NCBI RefSeq assembly: GCF_000092925.1
Contig: NC_014217.1
Span: 930,001-994,000 of the forward strand
DNA length: 64,000 bases
Reading direction: 5' to 3'
Origin: Ancylobacter novellus DSM 506
GTDB taxonomy: Bacteria; Pseudomonadota; Alphaproteobacteria; Rhizobiales; Xanthobacteraceae
The notes beneath the pieces are model-generated. The model was not told the DNA's origin. It was given only the letters and a program-made list of their open reading frames with translations, and made no database searches. Below, piece after piece: positions 19,253-27,762 of this stretch. Positions within the stretch are counted from its first letter, which is position 1. Every line of letters begins with the position of its first letter. A program made the translations under genes and the position numbers.

Positions 19253-19301
19253 CGGATGCGCGCGGTTGTAAGCCGGCGCCGCCTCGGCGATAAGGCGCGC
19301 C

Positions 19302-20657
19302 ATGTCGAACCCTGCTTCCGCGCCCGTCCTCCGCTTCGCCCCGTCGCCGACTGGGCTGCTGCATGTCGGCAATGCCCGCACCGCGCTCTACAACGCGCTC
19401 TATGCGCAGCGCGAGGGCGGCACCTTCATCCTGCGCTACGATGACACCGACACGGCCCGTTCGACGCCGGAATTCGCGCAGGCCATCGCGCAGGACATGG
19501 CGTGGCTCGGCCTGAACCCGGATCGGATCGAGCACCAGTCGGCGCGGCTTCCCCGCTACGACGCGGCGGTCGAGAAGCTGAAGGCGGCGGGGCGCCTCTA
19601 TCCGGCCTATGAGAGCGAGGAGGAGCTGGAGACGCGCCGCCTCTCGCGCCGCCGGCGCGGCCTGCCGCCACTCTACGACCGCGCTGCCCTGAAGCTCACC
19701 GGCGCCGACCTCGCGAAGCTCGAAGCGGAGGGCCGCCGCCCGCATTGGCGGTTCAAGCTGGACGGTCGCATCGTCGCCTGGGAGGACATGGTGCGCGGGC
19801 ATCAGACCGTGGATACCGCCACGCTCTCCGATCCCGTGCTGGTGCGCGAGGACGGCTCCTATCTCTACACGCTGACCTCGGTGGTGGACGACATCGAGAT
19901 GAGCGTGACCCATGTGGTGCGCGGCGAGGATCACGTCACCAATACCGGCGTGCAAATCGAGATCATCGAGGCTTTGGGCGGCACGGCGCCGGGCTTCGCC
20001 CACCACAATCTCCTGACCCTGCCAAGCGGGGAGGGGCTGTCGAAGCGGCTCGGCCATCTCTCGCTCAAGGCGCTGCGCGAGGCGGGCGAGGAGGCGCTGG
20101 CGGTGGCTTCGCTCGCGGTGCTGACCGGCACCTCCATGGCGGTGGAGTCGGTCGAGAGCCTCGACGCGCTGGCGGCGAGGATCGATTTCTCGAAGATCTC
20201 CCGCGCGCCGGCGCGCTTCGATCCCGTCGAGCTCTCGGCGCTCACCGCTGCGACGCTGCACCATCTGCCTTATGCGACGGTGGCGGAGCGGCTGTCCGCG
20301 CTCGGCGTCGGGGGTGGCGAGGCGTTCTGGCTGGCGGTGCGCGGCAATCTCGCGCGGCTGCCCGATGCCGCCCTGTGGTGGCGGGTGGTGGAAGGCCCGA
20401 TTGAGCCGGTCGTGGCGCCGGAGGATGCCGATTTCCTGGCTGCCGCCGCGGACCTGCTTCCCGAGGAATGGGGCGAGGACGTCTATCCGCGCTGGATCGC
20501 GCTGGTGAAGCCCGCGAGCGGCCGGGCCGGGCGGACGCTCTTCCACCCGCTGCGCCTCGCGCTGACCGGACAGGAGAGCGGCCCGGAGCTCAAGGCTTTG
20601 CTGCCGCTCATCGGCCGGGAGAAGGCTGCGGCGCGGCTGAGGGGCGTGCGCGCGTAG
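19302..20657 (+). CDS. gltX: Glutamyl-tRNA synthetase (glutamate-tRNA ligase)
   Basis: A 451-residue class I aminoacyl-tRNA synthetase charging tRNA with glutamate. The HIGH-type motif is [13 protein letters not shown] (HVGN, 21-24). The second signature appears as [11 protein letters not shown] (245-249) instead of the usual KLSKR, the first Lys being Gly. Glu/ATP-binding blocks RYDDTD (45-50) and [11 protein letters not shown] (205-215) are intact, and the anticodon-binding C-domain follows. Alphaproteobacteria often have two GltX copies; this shorter form with a changed signature may be the secondary one. It converges with a DUF2865 gene three bases away. Confidence 0.93.
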   Translation: MSNPASAPVLRFAPSPTGLLHVGNARTALYNALYAQREGGTFILRYDDTDTARSTPEFAQAIAQDMAWLGLNPDRIEHQSARLPRYDAAVEKLKAAGRLYPAYESEEELETRRLSRRRRGLPPLYDRAALKLTGADLAKLEAEGRRPHWRFKLDGRIVAWEDMVRGHQTVDTATLSDPVLVREDGSYLYTLTSVVDDIEMSVTHVVRGEDHVTNTGVQIEIIEALGGTAPGFAHHNLLTLPSGEGLSKRLGHLSLKALREAGEEALAVASLAVLTGTSMAVESVESLDALAARIDFSKISRAPARFDPVELSALTAATLHHLPYATVAERLSALGVGGGEAFWLAVRGNLARLPDAALWWRVVEGPIEPVVAPEDADFLAAAADLLPEEWGEDVYPRWIALVKPASGRAGRTLFHPLRLALTGQESGPELKALLPLIGREKAAARLRGVRA

Positions 20658-20660
20658 GGC

Positions 20661-21683
20661 TCAGGGCTTCTTCGTCGCCGGCGGCGTCGCGGGGCGCGGC
20701 TGCGACATCTCGCGGGCGGCATCCTCGGTGACGACGATGTCGCCCTTGCGCAGGGTCTGGTCTTCCTGGCTTCCCAAAGCCTGCGCCCAGCTCATGCCGG
20801 CGGGGCGGCAGGAGCAGGCGGGCACGAAGCTCTTCTTGTAGAGCAGCGCGTTGGGCAGCGACATATAGGGTTGGCCGTTGGCGGCGACCGCCTGCTCGAT
20901 GTCCCCGCCCGGATTGCGATAGGCGAAGAGCCGCGCTTCCGTGCCGGGGCACTGGCGCTGGCAGACCGCTTCGTCCGAGCCGAACTTCGCCGGCGTGGCG
21001 GCAAACGAGATCGGGAAGAAGAAGCCGTCGCAGGTGCGCACGCACACGGTGCGATAGGTCGAGACCTTCGGCATCTCCAGCGGCTGCACGTCGAGCGGGC
21101 CGGCTTCCTCGTCCATCGTGCGCGGCACGCCGAAGAGCTGTTCGAAGAAGTTGCGCGGGCGCCGGTTCATGTTGCCGTAGACGCCGCCGCCTCCACCGCC
21201 CTGCCCGACCGCGGCCTGGTATTGCGGGCCGCAATTGTTCTGCGCCAGTGCGTAGATCAGCTGGCGGCGCTGCTCATTGGTGCCGCTCTGCTGGCCGCGC
21301 GACTGCATCATGGTGCGGTCGAGCGCCGAGCGCGCCTGGGTGAGGCGGCGGTTGAGCGATTCGCACTGCGGCGGCAGCTGAGGCTGGAAGATGAGGAAGC
21401 CGCGCTTGTCGCAGCCCAGCTGGCGCACCTGCGCGGAAAGGTTGGCGACGTCCTGCTGCTGCTGGGCGATGACCGCGCCGAGATTGGGCTGGCCCTGCGG
21501 CGCCTGCCCGCTGTCGAGCGCGGCGAGCTGGCCTTCCAGCCGGATGCAGGCCGAACGATCGCCGCCGCCCGCACCACCACCCACTGCGCCGGGTGGCATG
21601 TCCTGCGCGCTCGCGACGCCGGCGGAGACGGCAAACAGCGCGGCGGCGAGATAGGAGGCGAGGCGAGGGCGGGTAAGCATCAT
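20661..21683 (-). CDS. DUF2865 domain-containing exported protein
   Basis: A 340-residue predicted periplasmic protein. The start was set at the ATG at 21683; upstream in-frame sequence has no signal peptide and runs toward the next divergent gene. The signal peptide ends ASAQ (about residue 27). A Gln-rich, coiled-coil-prone segment follows (AVIAQQQQDVANLSAQVRQL). The C-terminal ~150 residues carry the DUF2865 core: TYRTVCVRTCDGFFFPISFA, CQRQCPGTEARLFAY, and FVPACSCRPAGMSWAQAL, with paired Cys suited to disulfides. DUF2865 proteins are common in Rhizobiales and uncharacterised. Confidence 0.85.
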   Translation of the reverse strand: MMLTRPRLASYLAAALFAVSAGVASAQDMPPGAVGGGAGGGDRSACIRLEGQLAALDSGQAPQGQPNLGAVIAQQQQDVANLSAQVRQLGCDKRGFLIFQPQLPPQCESLNRRLTQARSALDRTMMQSRGQQSGTNEQRRQLIYALAQNNCGPQYQAAVGQGGGGGGVYGNMNRRPRNFFEQLFGVPRTMDEEAGPLDVQPLEMPKVSTYRTVCVRTCDGFFFPISFAATPAKFGSDEAVCQRQCPGTEARLFAYRNPGGDIEQAVAANGQPYMSLPNALLYKKSFVPACSCRPAGMSWAQALGSQEDQTLRKGDIVVTEDAAREMSQPRPATPPATKKP

Positions 21684-21888
21684 CGATGGGAACTGTATCA
21701 ACCGGAATGTCTGGCGTCTCGTCAGCGCGGTTTGCCGGAAACCGCCGAAGGACGCAATGAGCATGGCGAGCTTGTCGAAAGTTTGAAGCAATCACGATCT
21801 ACCGCCGGGGCCGCCGCGGAAAGACGAGACATGTTGCGGCGGTGCCGCACGCGCTTATATGCGGGCGGTCCCGAACCGGAGCTCATCG

Positions 21889-22416
21889 ATGACCCGTGCC
21901 GTCGCCCGCGCTCTCCTCGCCGTCCTCGTCCTGTGTGCCGGCGCGCTCGTCGTCGCCGCACCTGTACGGGCGCAGGAGCCGGAACTCATCTTCAAGAAGT
22001 CGACGGTGTGGAAATTCCTCACCCCGGACGACAAGCTCGCGACCTATGTGATCGACGATCCGCTCGTGCAGGGCGTCGCCTGCTACTACACTGTACCGGA
22101 GAAGGGCGGGGTGAAGGGCATGCTCGGCGTCGCCGAGGAGATCTCGGACATCTCCATCGCCTGCCGGCAGGTGGCGCCGATTAGCTTCAAGAGCAAGTTC
22201 GACCAGGGCGACGTGGTCTACCGCGAGAGCCGCTCGCTCATCTTCAAGAAGATGCAGATCGTGCGCGGCTGCGACGCCAAGCGCAACGTGCTGGTCTACA
22301 TCGTCTATTCGGACAAGCTGATCGAGGGCAGCCCGAAGAACTCGACCACCAGCGTGCCGATCATGCCGTGGGGTGCGAGCGGCGAGGCGCCGAAATGCGC
22401 CGACTATCTGAAGTGA
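21889..22416 (+). CDS. creA: CreA-family exported protein
   Basis: 175 residues from the ATG at 21889, with a signal peptide ending VRAQ (about residue 29). The mature part matches CreA: IFKKSTVWKFLTPDDKLATYVIDDPLVQGVACYYT, SDISIACRQVAPI, and SRSLIFKKMQIVRGCDAKRNVLVYIVYSDKLIEGSPKNS. The three Cys positions (CYY, ACRQ, GCD) are typical. CreA is named from the E. coli creABCD locus but its function is unknown. It converges with a small secreted hypothetical, with only a 9-base gap. Confidence 0.9.
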   Translation: MTRAVARALLAVLVLCAGALVVAAPVRAQEPELIFKKSTVWKFLTPDDKLATYVIDDPLVQGVACYYTVPEKGGVKGMLGVAEEISDISIACRQVAPISFKSKFDQGDVVYRESRSLIFKKMQIVRGCDAKRNVLVYIVYSDKLIEGSPKNSTTSVPIMPWGASGEAPKCADYLK

Positions 22417-22425
22417 GGCGGCGGC

Positions 22426-22761
22426 TTACTTGCTGCAGGTGATGGCGACCGTCTCGGCGCAGGCGCCGCCATAGCAGGCGGTGCGCAGCGGCGCGGTGCT
22501 GACGCTGCTCAGCGTGGCATCCGACTTCATCTTGCCGAAGCCGATCGCGCGGCTGTAGTCGTGTACCCGGCACCACGCATCCGCCATCGCCTGACCGCAG
22601 GGCGCACCCGAAGCGACGCAATTGTCGATGCCGTAGCCGTCCGACGTGTCGACGACGAAGATCGCGGTGGGCTCCTGCGCCATTGCGAGGCCGGGCGCGG
22701 CGATGAGGGCGACAGCGAGGAGGGCCGAGCGGAGACGGCTGGAATGAGGCGGCGCGAACAT
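22426..22761 (-). CDS. Small exported hypothetical protein
   Basis: 111 residues with a clear signal peptide (about 1-29, ending AMAQ). The mature ~82 residues contain six Cys (NCVASGAPCGQ, WCRVHDY, ACYGGACAETVAITC), so probably three disulfides. No domain was recognised. It is convergent with creA, nine bases apart. Confidence 0.7.
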   Translation of the reverse strand: MFAPPHSSRLRSALLAVALIAAPGLAMAQEPTAIFVVDTSDGYGIDNCVASGAPCGQAMADAWCRVHDYSRAIGFGKMKSDATLSSVSTAPLRTACYGGACAETVAITCSK

Positions 22762-23078
22762 GGGATGGGTCGTTCGGTTGGTGGCGTTGAGGCGTTCGGC
22801 GGGATTAACGCGAATGTGGCGAAAAGGTTTGAACCGAGCCTTAACAATTCCACATAATCACGGCTCCCGACGGCGCCGGGAGATAGCGCCGCGTCCCTCG
22901 CGGCGTCAACCATCCTCTGGTAGGGCAGGATCATGGCAGCGTGCGAAGGCGCCGCCATCCGTGCGAATGCGCAGGAACGGGACCGCCCGTGGCCGCCCGG
23001 CTTGACGTGGCGGGCCAAACCGGGGACAGACGCGAGGTTGCCCGCCGCCGGGCGAGGACGCATCCAAAGGCGAGATTT
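22762..23078. other. Divergent intergenic region upstream of cysS and a secreted hypothetical
   Basis: 317 bases without a gene. An AT-richer stretch at about 22800-22860 contains two TTAAC half-sites (at ATTAACGCG and CCTTAACAATTCC), which look like CtrA-type half boxes but are not spaced as a full TTAA-N7-TTAA site. An in-frame extension of cysS to 22941 exists but lacks family conservation. Nothing else was recognised. Confidence 0.4.
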
Positions 23079-24473
23079 ATGTCGGCCACCAACGGGCAGT
23101 CGCTTCCCGAGCTGAAGCTCTACAACACGCTCACCCGCGCCAAGGAGACCTTCGTCCCCCTGGAGCCGTCGCAGGTGCGCATGTATGTGTGCGGCCCGAC
23201 GGTCTACGACTTCGCCCATATCGGCAATGCGCGGCCGGTGATCGTGTTCGATCTGCTCTACCGGCTGCTGCGCCACCTCTACGGCGCCGAACACGTCAAA
23301 TACGTGCGCAACATCACCGACGTGGACGACAAGATCAACGCGCGCGCGGCGAGCGAATTCCCCGGCCTCGACCTCAACGAGGCCATCGCCAAGGTGACCT
23401 TCACCACCGAGGCGCAGTTCCACGACGACCTCGAGGCGCTCGGCGTGCTGCACCCCGACGTCGAGCCACGCGCGACCGAGCACATCGCTGAGATGCGGGT
23501 GCTGATCGAGCGGCTCGTCGCGTCCGGCCACGCCTATGTGGCCGAGGACCACGTGCTGTTCTCCGTGCCCTCCATGCCCGATTACGGCCAGCTCTCGCAC
23601 CGGCCGCTGGAGGACATGATCGCCGGCGCCCGCGTCGACGTCGCGCCCTACAAGCAGGACGCGATGGACTTCGTGCTGTGGAAGCCGTCCAAGCCCGGCG
23701 AGCCGGGCTGGCTCTCGCCGGCGGGAATCGCCGTGCCGGGGCGGCCGGGCTGGCACATCGAATGCTCCGCCATGTCGTGGAAGCACCTCGGCGAGACCTT
23801 CGACATCCATGGCGGCGGCATCGACCTCGTCTTCCCGCACCATGAGAACGAGGTGGCGCAGTCGCGCTGCGCCTTCCACGCGAACATCATGGCCAAGGTC
23901 TGGATGCATAACGGCTTCCTGCAGGTGGAAGGCGAGAAGATGTCGAAGTCGCTCGGCAATTTCGTCACCATCCGCGACCTGCTGGCCGATTGGCCGGGCG
24001 AGGTGTTGCGCCTCAACATGCTCAAGACCCATTACCGCCAGCCGATCGACTGGACGGTGAAGGGGCTGGAGGAGAGCGCGAAGACGCTGGAGCAGTGGTT
24101 CGACGCCGCGGCGCCTGATGCCTATCCTCGGCCTGCCGCCGCAGTACTGGAGGCGCTGGCTGATGACCTCAACACGCCGAAGGCCATCGCCGAGATGCAT
24201 GCGCTCAAGGACCATGCGGGCAAGAAGGCGCTGGCCGGCACGCTGGCCTTCCTCGGCTTCGAACCCGGTCCGTTCCGCGAATGGGCGGCCGCGCAGGCAC
24301 CGGAACTCACCATCCCAGAGGCCGAGATCGAGGCGCGCATCGCCGAGCGCATCGAGGCGCGGCGCAACCGCGACTGGGCCGCTTCCGACCGCATCCGCGA
24401 TGAGCTGATGGCGCTCGGCGTGGCGCTGAAGGACAACAAGGACGGCACAACGACGTGGGAGCCGAAGCGGTGA
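23079..24473 (+). CDS. cysS: Cysteinyl-tRNA synthetase
   Basis: 464 residues from the ATG at 23079, where similarity to CysS begins; the upstream in-frame extension is not conserved-looking. It is a class I synthetase charging tRNA-Cys. HIGH motif: [18 protein letters not shown] (Cys38 zinc ligand, HIGN 47-50). Further zinc ligands are Cys229 in WHIECSAM and His254/Glu258 in FPHHENE. The KMSKS loop is intact at 287-291. The C-terminal DALR-like helical domain follows ([16 protein letters not shown]). The stop overlaps the GTG start of a GNAT gene by four bases, so the two are translationally coupled. Confidence 0.97.
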   Translation: MSATNGQSLPELKLYNTLTRAKETFVPLEPSQVRMYVCGPTVYDFAHIGNARPVIVFDLLYRLLRHLYGAEHVKYVRNITDVDDKINARAASEFPGLDLNEAIAKVTFTTEAQFHDDLEALGVLHPDVEPRATEHIAEMRVLIERLVASGHAYVAEDHVLFSVPSMPDYGQLSHRPLEDMIAGARVDVAPYKQDAMDFVLWKPSKPGEPGWLSPAGIAVPGRPGWHIECSAMSWKHLGETFDIHGGGIDLVFPHHENEVAQSRCAFHANIMAKVWMHNGFLQVEGEKMSKSLGNFVTIRDLLADWPGEVLRLNMLKTHYRQPIDWTVKGLEESAKTLEQWFDAAAPDAYPRPAAAVLEALADDLNTPKAIAEMHALKDHAGKKALAGTLAFLGFEPGPFREWAAAQAPELTIPEAEIEARIAERIEARRNRDWAASDRIRDELMALGVALKDNKDGTTTWEPKR

Positions 24474-24973
24474 GCAACGCTCCCGCCGCCGCGCTGCGCC
24501 CGATGCTGCCGGGCGACGTGCCGGTGCTCGCGGCCATCGCGGTGGCGGCGATCACGGAGCTGACCGGCGAGGATTATGACGAGAACCAGCAGGAGGCCTG
24601 GGCGGCTAGCTTCGACGACGAGGCGGCCCTGGCCGAACGTCTCGCCGGGCGCCTGACTCTCGTGGCGACCCGCGGTGGCGGCGCCGTCGGCTTCATTGCG
24701 CTGGCCGACAATCGCGAGATCGACCTGCTCTATGTGCATCCCGAGGTAGCGGGGCAGGGCATCGGCGCGCTGCTTTGCGATGCGGCCGAGAAGCTGGCAA
24801 AGGCGCGGGGTTCGAAGAGCCTCGCCGTGGATGCGAGCGATACCGCGCTCGGCTTCTTCCAGAAGCGCGGCTACGTCCCCCAGCATCGCAACACCGTGCC
24901 GCGCGGCGGTGTGTGGCTCGGCAACACGACGATGGAGAAGAGCCTGGAGGAAGGTGGCGGGACGGTGCACTGA
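24470..24973 (+). CDS. GNAT-family N-acetyltransferase
   Basis: 167 residues from a GTG at 24470 that overlaps the cysS stop (GTGA); an upstream ATG at 24455 inside cysS is the alternative. The GNAT core includes [14 protein letters not shown] at the N-terminus, the acetyl-CoA pyrophosphate loop [19 protein letters not shown] (about residues 87-105), and a C-terminal strand-helix [32 protein letters not shown]. The [22 protein letters not shown] tail resembles YafP/PhnO-like small acetyltransferases. Substrate unknown; coupling to cysS does not reveal one. Confidence 0.88.
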   Translation: MSNAPAAALRPMLPGDVPVLAAIAVAAITELTGEDYDENQQEAWAASFDDEAALAERLAGRLTLVATRGGGAVGFIALADNREIDLLYVHPEVAGQGIGALLCDAAEKLAKARGSKSLAVDASDTALGFFQKRGYVPQHRNTVPRGGVWLGNTTMEKSLEEGGGTVH

Positions 24974-24997
24974 GTACGCCGCCATTCGGGACTTAAT

Positions 24998-25034
24998 CGT
25001 CATCCCGGCCGAGCGAAGCGAGAGCCGGGATCGC
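24998..25034. repeat. Type A palindromic repeat (single unit)
   Basis: CGTCATCCCGGC, then GCGAAGCGAGA, then GCCGGGATCGC; ATCCCGGC pairs with GCCGGGAT (25024-25031). It matches the first unit of the copies at 6802 and 45361. It lies 31 bases before a type B element, in the gap between the convergent GNAT and LOG genes. Confidence 0.85.
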
Positions 25035-25064
25035 TCCCCAAACTACCGTTCTCAGCCATAGGAA

Positions 25065-25172
25065 CGTCATCCTGAGGTGCCCGGCCAAAAGGCCGGGCTC
25101 GAAGGATGCTCGTCCGGGTGCGCTTAGGAGCCCATCCTTCGAGGCTCGCTACGCTCGCACCTCAGGATGACG
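25065..25172. repeat. Type B palindromic repeat, copy 2
   Basis: A 108-base element with perfect 16-bp terminal inverted repeats, CGTCATCCTGAGGTGC (25065-25080) and GCACCTCAGGATGACG (25157-25172). Inside, GGCTCGAAGGATG-like and CATCCTTCGAGG arms form a second stem, and CCGGCC/GGCCGG gives a side hairpin. It is in opposite orientation to the copy at 12931, with high similarity including the GGATGCTC(A/G)TCCGGGTGCGC core. It has no coding capacity of its own. Confidence 0.92.
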
Positions 25173-25202
25173 GCGCACTGTGGGATACCGCTCAGCCGTC
25201 CC

Positions 25203-25814
25203 TCACATCCGGTCCAGCACGCTCTCGGCGGCGGCGCCATGCAGCTCAGCCTCGCCGATATGCGAGACGGCGGTGAGCAGCTTGGGCAGCACGGCGCGGA
25301 CATTGTGCGCCACCAGGAGCTTCACCGGTCGGGCGACATTGACGAAGCCGGTCGCCTGCATGTGGTCGAGCAGTCCCAGCAACGGGTCCCAGAAGCCGGC
25401 GACGTTGAGCGCCAGAACCGGCTTGGCGTGGCGGTTGAGCTGCACCCAGGTGAGCTGCTCGACCAGTTCCTCCAGCGTGCCGATGCCGCCGGGCAGGGCC
25501 AGGAAGGCGTCGGCGCGCTCGAACATGAGCCGCTTGCGCTCGTGCATGTCCTTGGTGACGATCAGCTCATGGGCGTGGTCGAAGGCCTGCTCCTTGCCGA
25601 GCAGGAAGTCGGGGATGATGCCCGTGACCTTGCCGCCGGCTTCGGCGCAGGCGCGCGCGGTGGCGCCCATCAGCCCGACGCCGCCGCCGCCATAGATCAG
25701 GCGGATATTCTCGGCAGCCAGCATCCGGCCCAGCTCGACGGCGGTCTGAAGATAGATGGCGTCGGTCCCGGAGGCCGCGCCGCAATAGACGCATATGCTC
25801 TTGATCTTTGTCAT
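25203..25814 (-). CDS. LOG family protein (TIGR00730-type Rossmann fold)
   Basis: 203 residues from the ATG at 25814; an ATG nine bases upstream is possible. Homologous to LONELY GUY / lysine-decarboxylase-like proteins, most of which are cytokinin-activating nucleoside 5'-monophosphate phosphoribohydrolases. The signature PGGIGTLEE is at 108-116, preceded by MHERKRLMFERADAFLALPGG, with IYGGGGVGLMGATA (40-53) as the phosphate-binding loop. The length is normal. In bacteria the role is usually AMP hydrolysis or unknown; plant-hormone production is possible in plant-associated strains but is not implied by sequence alone. Confidence 0.92.
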   Translation of the reverse strand: MTKIKSICVYCGAASGTDAIYLQTAVELGRMLAAENIRLIYGGGGVGLMGATARACAEAGGKVTGIIPDFLLGKEQAFDHAHELIVTKDMHERKRLMFERADAFLALPGGIGTLEELVEQLTWVQLNRHAKPVLALNVAGFWDPLLGLLDHMQATGFVNVARPVKLLVAHNVRAVLPKLLTAVSHIGEAELHGAAAESVLDRM

Positions 25815-25916
25815 GGACACCATGTTGCACCGCAGCACGGGCGCATTCAAGCCACCCTCGATTCCTTCACATGGCATCGCCCGACAATGGGTGCAAATCG
25901 CGGCGGGCGGTTCAGT

Positions 25917-27170
25917 TCAGCCATTGCCATCCGCGCGGTAATCAACCACAGCCGAATGAACACGCGGCCGCAGCACGTTCACGAAGACGTTCACGCGCTC
26001 GGCAAGCCAGGCGAGCGCTTTCGCGCGATCATCGCTTCTCTCCAGATCACGGAAGGTGCGATGATCACCGATCTGGGGCCGTCCATAGCGGTCCGTCGTT
26101 TTCTGGGCTGTGCCATTGAGGAGCTCGTGCACGGCTGGCCAATCTTCAACGATGCGCTGATTGGCATATTCGCCGGCACTGTTGCGCGAGGCGGAGAGGA
26201 AAACGCCAACCTCGTTCTTCTTCATGTCGCGATAGACGGTGAGCCAACTGCTGCCATTCGGTGCGGGAAACATGAAGGAGAGATAGCCCTGCTTGGCGGG
26301 CTTCGGAATCGTTTGCTGTGGATCGTCTAGCTTCAAGCCGGCAAGGAACTCCTTCCAAAACTGTTGACGCACAGCGGTGAGGCGATCCCATTCGGGATCG
26401 CCGGAGCCATCCTCACCGTCGTCCTCGTCCTGGGTTTCCTGAAGCGTCATGCCGTGGGGGAGGGAGACGACATTGCGCACGACGGTTGTCGTGCGAGCAA
26501 GAATGCGCGGTGCGACCAGCCGGCTTCCATCCGGCAGCACGTAGATGGGTAGTTCGATCAGCCCGAACGAGAAATGCAGACCCGCATGCCGCTGCAGATA
26601 CTCGGCGATCGCCTCGACGCCTTCGCGGATTCCGTCACCGACGATCAGTAGCAGAAAGCGGCCGCGCCTAAGATTGGATGTCAGCGCATCGTTGAAGTCG
26701 ATCTCGTTTACGTCTGGATCGACTTCCCGCACCTTCTCGAGAAGAGAGTTGCCCCTCTTGCCGAGACGAATGTTCACTTCGCGCTGCATGTCAGGTTGCG
26801 ACCAGCGGCTGAGTTCCTTGGCGTAGTCGAGTATCTGCCCGACGACCTCCCGCCGGCCCTCGGGATTCCGCCACAGCTTGCATTCGACGAGAACTGGAAG
26901 GCCGCTCGGCGTCACGAGGAAATTGTCGATCGGTCCCGCGAGCGTCCGTAGTTCTCGACAGATCGATATCGGTCGTCGAAAGGCGGGGTCGATTTCCTCG
27001 ATAGGAAGAACGCTGGGGTGATCATGCACCAGCTTCTGAATGTCCGCCTCTGCAATGGCGCCTTCTTGCGCCTGCGCACCGAGGGGAAGCAGCGGCACGG
27101 CTTCCATCTCGCCGACTCTGAGTAATAGCGGGGTCACATGCTGTCGCGACACGAATCGAGCCTCCAACAT
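25917..27170 (-). CDS. PD-(D/E)XK nuclease-like protein of unknown function
   Basis: 417 residues. Residues about 80-120 contain a nuclease-type core: PIDNFLVTPSGLPVLVECKLW gives Asp82...Glu96-x-Lys98, followed by VVGQILDYAKEL with a Q112-x3-Y116 (QxxxY) motif, the pattern of RecB-like/restriction endonuclease folds. The N-terminus (EADIQKLVHDHPSVLPIEEIDPAF) and the C-terminal part (FWKEFLAGL...GYLSFMFPAPNGSSWLTVYRDMKKNEVGVFLSASR) resemble DUF4268-like proteins of uncertain role. Base composition is lower in GC than its neighbours: a sampled line at 26521-26580 has 34 of 60 G+C against 40 of 60 at 28561-28620. It is a single gene without recognisable methyltransferase or toxin partners, so a defence role is only a possibility. 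Confidence 0.7.
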   Translation of the reverse strand: MLEARFVSRQHVTPLLLRVGEMEAVPLLPLGAQAQEGAIAEADIQKLVHDHPSVLPIEEIDPAFRRPISICRELRTLAGPIDNFLVTPSGLPVLVECKLWRNPEGRREVVGQILDYAKELSRWSQPDMQREVNIRLGKRGNSLLEKVREVDPDVNEIDFNDALTSNLRRGRFLLLIVGDGIREGVEAIAEYLQRHAGLHFSFGLIELPIYVLPDGSRLVAPRILARTTTVVRNVVSLPHGMTLQETQDEDDGEDGSGDPEWDRLTAVRQQFWKEFLAGLKLDDPQQTIPKPAKQGYLSFMFPAPNGSSWLTVYRDMKKNEVGVFLSASRNSAGEYANQRIVEDWPAVHELLNGTAQKTTDRYGRPQIGDHRTFRDLERSDDRAKALAWLAERVNVFVNVLRPRVHSAVVDYRADGNG

Positions 27171-27269
27171 GGCAGATGGTGCTCAAGTATGGAGCTTACC
27201 GTTGTCTCTCGCGCAAGCAGGTTCGATCCGTCAATTCACGGAAACGGGATGGGTATTTGTCTTGCCTTC

Positions 27270-27285
27270 ATCGTCTATCGACGAT
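27270..27285. promoter_or_regulatory. Operator-like palindrome before arsR
   Basis: ATCGTC (27270-27275), spacer TATC, GACGAT (27280-27285): a perfect 6-bp inverted repeat ending five bases before the ArsR start codon. This fits an autoregulatory ArsR/SmtB operator overlapping the translation-initiation region. Further copies were not seen elsewhere in the window. Confidence 0.6.
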
Positions 27286-27290
27286 AAACG

Positions 27291-27680
27291 ATGGGCATGT
27301 CCAATAATGACGCCATGTCCGGCGCCTGCACCGAGGTCGATGACGACTTGCTCGCCTTGCGTCTGCGCGCGCTGGCGCATCCGGCGCGGCTCGCGATCCT
27401 GCGCGCGCTGGCGGTGGCCGACAGGTGCCAGTGCGGGCAGATCGTGCGCGGGCTCACCCTCGCGCAGTCGACCGTCTCGCAGCACCTGAAAGTGCTGAAG
27501 GAGGCGGGGCTGATCACCGGCACCATTGAGGGGCCGCGCTCCTGCTACTGCCTCGACCGGGAGACCTTCGCCGCCTTGGCGCGCCAGCTCGGGCCGCTGC
27601 TGGCCCATCTCGCCAGCGAGGCCGCCGCCGCGCCGGACGCGGTGCGCAGCCCTGATGCGCGGGAGGACGCACTGGCCTGA
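27291..27680 (+). CDS. ArsR/SmtB-family metalloregulator
   Basis: A 129-residue winged-helix repressor; an ATG at 27297 is a possible alternative start. Residues 20-80 are the ArsR fold: [20 protein letters not shown], then [32 protein letters not shown] as the DNA-reading helix-turn-helix. Cys46 and Cys48 (RCQCG) occupy the alpha3 metal-site position of ArsR/CadC-type sensors; Cys85 and Cys87 (SCYC) lie in the wing, and Cys13 near the N-terminus. Thiophilic metal or metalloid sensing is likely. It is followed 82 bases later by an Atm1-type ABC exporter, a plausible target. A palindromic operator sits right before its start. Confidence 0.88.
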   Translation: MGMSNNDAMSGACTEVDDDLLALRLRALAHPARLAILRALAVADRCQCGQIVRGLTLAQSTVSQHLKVLKEAGLITGTIEGPRSCYCLDRETFAALARQLGPLLAHLASEAAAAPDAVRSPDAREDALA

Positions 27681-27762
27681 GGTGGCCGAACGCCTATCTG
27701 AACGACGACGAATATCGGGAACCGGGCGAAAACGCCCGAGCAAGTAATGAACTGGAAGTCGC

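Noticed and set aside
12931..25172. CRISPR array or integron-like repeats
   Set aside because: The repeats are dispersed palindromes of two families, with no regular direct repeat-spacer arrangement and no cas or integrase genes nearby.
27723..27738. CGGGCG-AAAA-CGCCCG hairpin between arsR and the Atm1 gene as a terminator
   Set aside because: It is short (6 bp) with no T-run; at best it is an mRNA structure, so it was not listed as a terminator.
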